Source: Myxococcales bacterium
GTDB lineage: Bacteria > Myxococcota_A > Polyangia > Polyangiales > GCA-016699535
DNA: 64,000 nucleotides
Direction of reading: 5' to 3'
Assembly (NCBI GenBank): GCA_016699535.1
Contig: CP064980.1
Coordinates: forward strand, 2,364,001-2,428,000
Made by a program: the position numbers and the translations under genes. The notes below the pieces were generated by a model. The model was not told the origin of the DNA. It made no database searches and was given only the letters and a program-made list of their open reading frames with translations. Shown here one piece after another: positions 56,401 to 64,000 of this stretch; within the stretch, counting starts at the first letter, position 1, and every line of letters begins with the position of its first letter.

Positions 56401-59400
56401 ACGAGCCCGACGATAAGATCCAAGTGCTACTATCGATTGGGGAGGCTTGGGAGAGTAAAGCCGAAAATCCAGACGGAGGGGTTTCAGCTTTTGAGCGTGT
56501 GCTTGAACATGCGCCCATGCACGATGTCGCTTTTGAAAAACTTGAGGCCTTGCATCGAAGTGCCGAGCGTTGGGAGCCGCTTGTTGAGCTGTATTTGTCT
56601 CGTCTTGAATACACGGGGGAGCCCGATGCTCGTCGTGCACTGTTTTTCCGTGTGGCTTCTGTCTATGAAAAAGAGCTTCATGACAACGAACGAGCTTTTG
56701 ATGCCTTACTGGTTGCGTGGACGGAGGATCTCAGTAACGAAGCAGTTTCTGCCGAACTAGAGCGACTTGCTGCGCTAACACAACGTTGGAACGAGCTTCT
56801 TAGTCAGGCAAACGAAGCGTTGCAGGAGGAAGAAGATCCCGAGTTGCGACTGACCCTTTGTTTGCGTTGTGCACGTTGGTACGGCACCGAGCTTGGGCAT
56901 CTAGAGTATGCCATTCCTTACTATGAGGAAATCAGGCAACTTGATCCGGTCAACGTTCCAGCGATGCGCCAGCTTACTGAGCTTTATCGTAAAACAGAGC
57001 AGTGGCAGCTTCTTGCACAAGTTCTCGTGCAACTTGCTGACATGACCGACCAAGCTGGAGAGAAGATGCTTCGTTTGGTCGAGCTTGGTGAGCTTTGTGA
57101 AAACGAGCTGGGGGTTGCTGACCAGGCCATGCCTTACTACAAGCAAGCTCTGGACGTTGATAGCGCGAACGTTGAAGCCCTCGGGAAGCTGGAGCATGTT
57201 TATCGCAAAAGGGAGCTTTTCGATGAGCTTAAACGTACGTTGCAGCGAACGGTGGATACCCTCGGAGATGATCCTGCGAGCGTTGCCGCGCGTCTTGAGC
57301 TGGCGAAAGTTTACGAAGAGCACTTCAAGCAAGACCAGCAAGCCACTGATGTACTAAGTAAAGTGCTTGAAATTGAGCCGGGCAATCCAGGCGCGCTTAA
57401 AGCGTTGCAAGGCTTGTACACTCGACATGAAAACTGGCAGGAGCTCCGAAGCGTATTCGAATCTCAGCTTGATGCTGTGGAAACCGAGCGTCAGCGAATC
57501 GATGTGCACATGCAACTCGCAATGCTTTGGGAAGAGCAATTTGTTAAGCCGGAAAAAGCTGCTGAACATCTCGAGGAGGTGGTCGCGCTCGATCCAACGC
57601 ATCATGACGCTTATCTTGGTCTTGCAAGAGTCTACCGACGTTTGCAGTCATGGGAATCTCTCATCGAGACTTACAATAGACATGCGACATCTGCTCCGGA
57701 TCGCGATTTAAGATTATGCTCTTTAAGCGTATGGGTGAGGTCTATGCACATGAGCTTGAGCAACCAGAGCGTGCTATTGATGCCTATCTGAACGCACTTG
57801 ATCTCGAGGACAACGATGTCGATGCACTTGATGCGCTTTCCGAACTGTATGCAAAAAAGGGCGATTACAGTGAGGCGATCCAGATCATGTCTAAACTCTC
57901 ATCGTTGCTTGATGAGCCAGAGAAACAAGTTGCTTTGCGCTATCGAACGGGCCAAGTCACTTTGGAGCACATTGGTGATCTCAATGAAGCATTGACACAT
58001 TTTGAAAGTGCTTTGGATATCGATGCGCATCATTTGCCTTCGCTTCGAGCGATGCGAAAGATTTACATTGATATGAGTGACTGGCATTCGGCCATTCGCA
58101 TGTTAGAGCGCGAGATTGCGGCGCAGGATAACCCAAGGCAGATCTCAAAGGCTTATGTGGAACTGGGCAGGCTTTATGATGAGAAGCTTGAAGAGCATGA
58201 AAGAGCTGTTGAAGCCTACGGTAAAGCGCTTGAGCACGACAATTACAACGAAGATGCAGGTTTGCCGCTTGCCAAAGAGTTTCGCAAGCAAGGTGACTAC
58301 AGCAAAGCAATGCCTTTGCTGCAGATGCTGATCAACACTGTAGATAAGCGGCCCAAAGAAGAGCAGTTTGAGCTTTGGGGCTTGCTTGGTGAGACTGCTG
58401 CTCGAGTCTCAGATAATACGCTTGCTGTTGAGGCCTATGAGCATGCGCACGCTCTTGATCCAAAGGAGCTCTCGTCATTGCTTGGTTTAGCGGAGGCTTA
58501 CTATCGGAATCAAGCCTGGGATAAGGCGTTTAAGTCTTATCAGATGGCTTTGGTGCACCATCGCGATGCTCTCGAAAAAGAGGCAAGCACGGATATTTTC
58601 TTCCGTTTGGGCAATATCAAGCGTGAGCAAGGTGAAACGCGCAAGGCCTTGAATATGTTTGATAAGGCACTCGATGAAATCCCTACTCACCGTCCTTCGC
58701 TCGAAGCGATTATTTCGCTTCATGAAGAGCAAAAGGATTGGGAAAGGGTAGTGCATTTTAAAAAGCGCATGCTTGATGCTGTGGATGGGCAAGGTCAAAT
58801 CCAGCTTTTGGACGAAATTGGTAGCATCTGGAGCGACCAACTTAAGAATCCGCAAAAAGCTATCGAGAGCTTTAACCGTGCAATTGAACTGAACCCAGAT
58901 GACCATCGTATATTGCACAAAATGTTGGCCTTGTATCAAAAGACAAAGCAGTGGCCTAAAGCCGTTGAACTCATCGATCGTATCAGCGACTTGGATGAGC
59001 GGCCTTTAGCCAAAGCCAAGTATGCCTACACCTCAGGCGTTATTTATCGCGATGAGCTCAAGAATCCTGCGCTTGCGCTTGATAAATTTAGTGAGTGCTT
59101 GGATGCTGATCCAGACCAACTCAAAGCTTTCGAAGCGATTAATAAGTTGCTTACTCAAAAGAAGGATTGGAAGGGCTTGGAGCGTGCGTTTCGTAAGATG
59201 CTCCATCGCATTGTTGGTAAGGGGAACATCGAGCTCGAGTTTAATCTTTGGCACAACCTTGGCGTGATTTATCGCGATCGCATGCAGAATCATGAAAACG
59301 CTTCAGAGGCGTTTAAGATGGCAAGTGCTCTGAAACCTGAGGATATCACCGAGCATCAAATCCTTGCCGAGCTCTACCGAATTATGCCGGGTAAGAGCGC

Positions 59401-60415
59401 GGAGGCCATTAAGGAGCATCAATCGTTGCTTGACTGTGATGCATTTCGCGTTGACTCCTATAAAGAACTTTATAAGCTTTATTTTGAAGAGAGAGACTAC
59501 GATAAGGCATGGTGTCTTTCATCGGCTCTAGTCTTTTTGCAAAAAGCACAAGAAGAGCACAAACAGTTCTACGCACAGTACAAGCCTAAGGGGCTCGTGA
59601 AGCCAAAACGTCGCTTAGATAACGATAACTGGGCGAGGGTAGTGCGACATCCTAATGAAGATCCTTTGCTTAGCGCGATGTTTCGCTCGATTTTGCCTGC
59701 CTTGTTAGGTATCAAAGCCGTTTCGGATAAGAACCTTGGTCTAAACAAAAAGCATTTGCATGACCCAGCAACGTCGACCGTTACTTTCGCAAAGACTTTT
59801 CATTTTGTGACGCAGATTCTCAATGTTGAGATAGTGCCACGCTTGTTCTTGCGGCCCGATGCTCCGGGCGGAGTTTTGCACGCAGTGACTCAACCACCGG
59901 CGATGGTAGCGGGCTCTTCAGTGTTGCAGGGCTTTAACCCACAGGACTTGACCTTCGTGGTGGCAAAGCATCTTTCCTATTACCGGCCGGAGTATTATAT
60001 CCGCAAAGTTCTGCCTTCGCGCGATGAGCTTAAAGCAGCGCTTTTAGCTTCTGTACGAATCTGCGGTTTGGGCGTGCAAGATCCCAACATCGATCAGTGG
60101 GCTTCAGAGATCAGCGCGAATATGCAACCGGTTTACCTGGAACAGCTCAGGCGCGTATGTAAACAATTTGTCGAGGCAGGCGCTGTGACAAACGTTAAGC
60201 GATGGATTCGAGCCGTGGAGCTTACCGTGTGTCGCGTGGGCTTTTTGGTCAATGGTGAGCTGGAGACAGCTGCCCGGATGATTCAAGCTGAACCACAAGC
60301 TGGGCCCGATGATTTGCCTGCTAAAGACAAGATTTCCGAAATCGTACGTTACAGTGTTTCGGAAGACTATTTCGAAGCCCGCAAACTCCTTGGTGTACAA
60401 ATCGACATCGGTTAA
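50403..60415 (+). CDS. gltI: Giant cytoplasmic TPR protein GltI (AgmK)-like; three frame breaks
   Basis: About 3,340 residues after repair, with no signal peptide. A TTG start follows AAGGAGG closely. Almost the whole length is tandem TPR-type helical repeats of about 35-40 residues (AVQVFERILEVEPTDRRA, ALDVYREILERDPQNQTAL). A distinct C-terminal domain of about 270 residues begins near KAVSDKNLGLNKKHLHD. Breaks: extra base in the A6 run 52094-52099, missing base at 55131, missing base at 57710-57711. AgmK/GltI of Myxococcus (around 3,800 residues) has the same design and operon place. It likely scaffolds the cytoplasmic side of the Glt machine. Confidence 0.78.
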
Positions 60416-60426
60416 TCCATGGAAAA

Positions 60427-60443
60427 CTAGGGGCTCTCCCTAG
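60427..60443. terminator. Weak hairpin between convergent genes
   Basis: CTAGGG, a 5-nt loop and CCCTAG form a perfect 6-bp stem right after the gltI stop, overlapping the end of the convergent membrane gene. No T-tract follows, so it is at best a weak or Rho-assisted terminator. Confidence 0.25.
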
Positions 60444-61141
60444 CGGATGAACAAAGTTAGCTGACGGGCTCGGGAGATGCTTTTGCTAAGAGCGCTGAGT
60501 TGTTGGAGGCCGAATGCGGCGATGGGTAGCGGCAGGGCACTGTCGGCAATCATGCCGATGAGGACTAGGCATAGCATGAGCACAGAGATACCGGTGTATC
60601 TGAGAAACAATTGAGAGCAGCTGGCCGATGGGTTAGGGGTTAGTAGTCGTGTACGTTTCGTGTCGAGCCAGAAGCCAACAACGAACATCCATACGACAGC
60701 TAAGACCACAAGAGCGAGCACTGTCAAATCGTGGATACGCGGGTCGGGAAGAGTGAAAAGCTTTTTGTGAAGGCCATAGCCAAGCGCAGCTAAGCAGCCA
60801 TGTCCTACAGCAACGGCACCAAGTGCGACAAAGCTTAACTGAAGTGCTTCTGGATAAAAGCTTAGTGAGCGTTCAAGCTGCCTTCGCAGTAGATGCTCGC
60901 CCTGGGCAGCACTTAGCATGGCCATGGAGAACAGCGGAGCGAGGAAAAATACGGCTAGTATTGGCGCAGCGCAATACGCCAGGGCGCCTAATGTAAACAG
61001 CGAAGCTGCGTGCTCAGCGATAAACAGTGCGTCTTTTTCCCGAAAGAGTAGGTCTAGGGGCGTGGCGAGAGTCCATGCGCACAAACACAAAGTGGCGTGC
61101 CACAGTAGAGTTACGGGAAGAATCGCCATGAGTGCTTTCAT
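60440..61141 (-). CDS. Multi-pass membrane protein, possible transporter or permease-like
   Basis: 233 residues from the ATG at 61141, which overlaps the TGA of the M1 peptidase gene (ATGA), so the two are translationally coupled. About six membrane segments (MAILPVTLLWHATLCLCAW, ILAVFFLAPLFSMAMLSAA, VLALVVLAVVWMFVVGFW, ISVLMLCLVLIGMIADSAL). No family recognised. An in-frame start 18 codons upstream exists but lies within the peptidase gene. Confidence 0.6.
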   Translation of the reverse strand: MKALMAILPVTLLWHATLCLCAWTLATPLDLLFREKDALFIAEHAASLFTLGALAYCAAPILAVFFLAPLFSMAMLSAAQGEHLLRRQLERSLSFYPEALQLSFVALGAVAVGHGCLAALGYGLHKKLFTLPDPRIHDLTVLALVVLAVVWMFVVGFWLDTKRTRLLTPNPSASCSQLFLRYTGISVLMLCLVLIGMIADSALPLPIAAFGLQQLSALSKSISRARQLTLFIR

Positions 61142-62938
61142 GGCCCCACCATGCCTAACAGCAATTGTCCTGCGTATAGCAGCTTTGAAAACCATTGTGT
61201 TTTTTCAACCGTTGATTTTGGCCACTGTTGATTACCTGGATTGGCATCCACAACGATGGATCGCTCCGAATCAAGCACTACGCGACGAATAGGACTTGTG
61301 CTTTGGTGGCTGAGGTGAATGGCTCCGGATTCAAAACGCAGCGCAAGACGGCTTGTTTTTCCGTTTTCATGAAGGATAGAAAGCCATAGGGGCAAAGGAA
61401 TCGGGCTGTTGGTGCTGAGGTAAATTTCACTATGCCACTGCTGGCCGATTCGCGTGGAGTGAACATGACGCAGCCGGAAGTCGATGGCTGTTTGGCTTCT
61501 AAGGAGTGGGCGAAAAATTGTCTTGGAAAACCCCGGCCAATAGTGCTCATCAAACATGGCGTACAGGGCATCTGGCGTTGGATGCATAAAGCGAAAGTTA
61601 CGGGCGTAGTGACCGAGGGTTTTAATCAGATGCTCAGAGCCCCAAATGCGCTTAATGGTTTCAAGCGTGGCTGCTGTTTTTGAGTAGACGGATGCCGCAT
61701 AGTCGCTTTGGCAATATTCGCTTACAGGTAGAGTTGCATCAAGGGCGTGCGACAATAAGGAAGTCAGGTGGTCGAAAGGGTCGATGTGATGCAGGCTGCT
61801 TGGAAGCAAGGGCGAAGATGTTTTGCTGAGCATCTGCAAAAAATTCAGGCTACTCCACTCACTAAGACCCTCATCCAAAAAGGCATACTCAACTTCGTTG
61901 CTTGCAACGATGCCGTAAAACCATTGATGGGCAAGCTCATGCACTGTGACTAATGCTGGATAGGCGGCAAAGATCCCTTTCACAAACCACGGTCCAGAAC
62001 TTACAAAGAGGGCGGGATATTCCATGGCCGCCACGCCATCGCCACTTCTCGGCGGAATAATTACTTTGAGCGTAGCGTAAGGATACGCACCATAGCTTTT
62101 TTCGAAAAAGGGCAGTGCTTTTTTTAGTAAGGCAAGTTGCAGTCTGACAGTGTCGCCATAACCAGGTGGTGCGCTGAGTATCACCTTGATTCGACCTATT
62201 TTTGTCTCGGTGCTGCGAAAAAATGGCGCAGCAGCCCAGACGATATCGTGCATACGGCGCGCGCTAAAGCGATAGTTGTTCCATCCTTTGCGCAAGCTTT
62301 TTCGCGCTGTTGCCCGTTGCAAACTACCTTGTATGCGGCCGGTACCTCGAGCTCTAAATCGTAGCTGCCAAAGTCGGAGTAAAATTCGCCGTAGCCGTGA
62401 TACGGGAAAGTGCTGAAGCTGCCATCCGGATTATGCTTGGCTAACTTGGGAAACCATTGTGCTGCCATGAAAAAGTCATCTGCGTAGCCCATCCGTGCGA
62501 CGATGTGAGGAAGTGTTGTTCGAAAATGAATCTGCAGGGTGATGGTATGACCCACGGGCAGTGCTTCTTTTAGAGTCACTCGAAGCTGGCTTTGATCGGC
62601 AAAGGCTAAGTTCGTTTCTGTGGATGCCCTTAGATTCTCGCCCTTGGCAGTCTGGATGGATAGGATTTGCAGATGCCCGGCGTGCTTCGGATCAAAATCG
62701 GCAAGGGATTCGGCCGATTCTCGAAAAACACTGTGCCTTTATGCGAAAAAGCATTGGGGTAGAGGTGAAAATCAAGGTGCTCGATAGGAAAGTCACTGCG
62801 GTTGGTAAACACAAGACGAAGCTTTGCTTCGATGCGGTGTGTTTCAGGAACGAGCTTTGCCGTAATAGTGTAGTGCGGCATCGTGCTTGGAAGGCGTTGC
62901 GCAAGAGCCGGACTGTCGGCTAAAAACAAAAGAGCCAT
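61138..62938 (-). CDS. M1-family metallopeptidase, exported; two frame breaks
   Basis: About 600 residues after repair. A signal peptide (MALLFLADSPALAQ) and an M1 N-terminal beta domain (YTITAKLVPETHRIEAKLRL) lead to the catalytic domain with AAMEYP (the GxMEN-like site) and VHELAHQWF plus the downstream Glu in FLDEGLSEW. Together these are a zinc HEXXH...E site. Breaks: one missing base near 62700-62701 (restoring DFDPKHAGHLQIL) and one near 62281-62282 (restoring DGNNYRFSARRMHD). A start at 62947 is also possible. It may process peptides in the periplasm; the final residues look membrane-prone. Confidence 0.78.
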
Positions 62939-63434
62939 GCCCACCATCCATAGCCATAGTTTTGTGCTTGAATCGCCTGAGCATTCGGCAGCGCTTGCTT
63001 GTTGGTTGGCCAAGCAGCTTAGCGGACAAGATCTTGTGTTGCTCGAAGGTGAACTCGGAGCTGGAAAAAGCTTTTTTGCTTCGGCGCTTGTGCATGCTTT
63101 AGGGGTTGCTGAATCAGTTCCGGTCACCAGTCCTACCTTTGCTCTCATGAACGAGTATCACGGCCGCATTCCGATCGTCCATGCCGACGTCTATCGTCTC
63201 GCTGACCCTGATGAGCTCTTTGAGCTAGGTTTGCTTGAAAAGCTCGAGGCTGGAGCTGTCGCCATTGTCGAGTGGGGCAACCTTATTCGTTCATCGTGCG
63301 AGCATTCCTATCTCAATGTTTTCCTGGAAATTCTCGGGCCTGATCGCCGCAGAGCGATCTTAGCTGCCGAAGGAAGCCGTCCGGAGGCTATTGTAGAGGC
63401 CGCGAAAGCCATGGATATCGTCGAGTTGCGCTAA
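62937..63434 (+). CDS. tsaE: tRNA threonylcarbamoyladenosine biosynthesis ATPase TsaE
   Basis: 165 residues, normal for TsaE. P-loop LLEGELGAGKSFFASALVHA, then VTSPTFALMNEY, VHADVYRL and VEWGNLI, all family hallmarks. TsaE works with TsaB and TsaD in making t6A37 in tRNA. The ATG at 62937 shares the palindrome CATG with the divergent M1 peptidase start. An in-frame GTG at 62883 would add 18 unconserved-looking residues. Confidence 0.92.
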   Translation: MPTIHSHSFVLESPEHSAALACWLAKQLSGQDLVLLEGELGAGKSFFASALVHALGVAESVPVTSPTFALMNEYHGRIPIVHADVYRLADPDELFELGLLEKLEAGAVAIVEWGNLIRSSCEHSYLNVFLEILGPDRRRAILAAEGSRPEAIVEAAKAMDIVELR

Positions 63435-63496
63435 AGCGGGCAGGCGAGCTTCAAAACGGGTTGCCGAGGGACGCGGGCTCTGGTAATCCCGCCCAA

Positions 63497-64000
63497 ATGC
63501 CTCGGCGTGACGATGTCAAAAAGATTCTGTTGCTTGGTTCTGGGGCCCATTGTAATTGGCCAAGCATGTGAGTTTGACTATTCCGGCACCCAAGGCGCAA
63601 AAGCGCTGCGCCAAGAAGGCTATCAAGTTGTTCTGGTCAATTCCAATCCAGCGACGGTGATGACCGACCCCGAGTTTGCCGACCACACTTATGTGGAGCC
63701 TCTTGTGCCCGAAGTCGTCGAGGCGATTATCGAGCGTGAACGACCCGATGCCTTGCTTGCGACCTTAGGAGGGCAGACTGCCCTGAATCTAGCATTGGCG
63801 TTATCGGAACGTGGGGTGCTCGAGAAGTACGGGGTCAAGCTGCTTGGCGTGAGTCTCGATGCGATTCGTAAAGCCGAAGACCGTGAGTTGTTTAAGGCTG
63901 CTATGGAAAGCATCGGCCTGAAATGCGCCAAGGCAAAAGTCGCCAAAACGCTCGAGCAGGCTCAAGCAGCAGTCGATGAGATTGGTTTTCCCATTATTCT
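63497..64000 (+). CDS. carB: Carbamoyl-phosphate synthase large subunit, 3'-truncated by window; one frame break
   Basis: About 168 of the expected 1,070 or so residues. It begins MPRRDDVKKILLLGSG and continues IVIGQACEFDYSGTQGAKAL, VVLVNSNPATVMTDPE, LLATLGGQTALNLAL and the ATP-grasp start. The enzyme makes carbamoyl phosphate for arginine and pyrimidine synthesis. The frame breaks at the G4 run 63542-63545: removing one G restores LGSGPIVIGQA. The gene runs out of the window. Confidence 0.92.

Noticed and set aside
52094..57711. Four separate giant TPR genes or programmed frameshifting in gltI
   Set aside because: The frames meet without gaps, shift directions are mixed (+1 and -1), and other genes in the window have the same kind of breaks; one gene with sequence errors is simpler.
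1..64000. tRNA, rRNA, insertion sequences, phage genes
   Set aside because: Intergenic regions were read for tRNA-like arms and transposase-like frames; none was convincing.

Overview
The window looks like chromosomal DNA of a Myxococcota-type (myxobacterium-related) bacterium with moderate G+C, probably from a draft or metagenome assembly. Pointers are the Glt/Agl gliding-motility-type gene set, giant TPR proteins, Cys-rich and Ig-like lipoproteins, a spore-coat-U chaperone-usher operon in the order known from Myxococcus protein U-FuaABC, and HEAT, HAMP and GAF proteins of myxobacterial style. I see no tRNA, rRNA, CRISPR array, transposase or phage gene.

Layout. 1-2.2 kb: two glycosyltransferases (the first cut by the window edge). 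2.2-7.8 kb (minus strand): a lipoprotein and a four-gene chaperone-usher operon. 8.1-11.8 kb (plus): an outer-membrane barrel, a 13-heme cytochrome c, a small protein and a CX4CH lipoprotein, tightly coupled. 11.9-18.4 kb: DsbA-like lipoprotein, GAF protein with a 120-bp tandem repeat, pyruvate phosphate dikinase, two tandem hairpin elements with a conserved loop, and a membrane protein. 18.6-22.7 kb: a barrel protein and two paralogous lipoproteins made by a segmental duplication. 22.8-25.7 kb (minus): a compact RiPP-type operon (HprK-like kinase, PqqD-like protein, radical SAM enzyme, 58-63 aa precursor) followed by yjbQ. 25.9-30.1 kb (minus): pseudo-receiver regulator, pdxA and a UvrA paralogue. 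30.2-39.8 kb: cache/HAMP and HEAT proteins, two outer-membrane barrels like GltA/GltB, ftsY and yraN. 40.2-60.4 kb (plus): gltC, gltD, gltE, a gltF-like gene, gltG, a TPR protein and the roughly 3,340-residue gltI. 60.4-64 kb: membrane protein and M1 peptidase (minus), tsaE and the start of carB (plus).

The Glt-type proteins should form an envelope-spanning assembly: barrels in the outer membrane, TPR proteins in the periplasm (GltC/D/E), an inner-membrane FHA/TonB-like protein (GltG) and a giant cytoplasmic TPR scaffold (GltI).

Caution on reading frames: at least 19 single-base frame shifts interrupt genes, including ones expected to be essential (ftsY, carB). Most lie in or next to short homopolymers, and each is repaired by adding or removing one base. 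I read these as sequence errors, so interrupted genes are annotated as single CDSs with the break positions stated.
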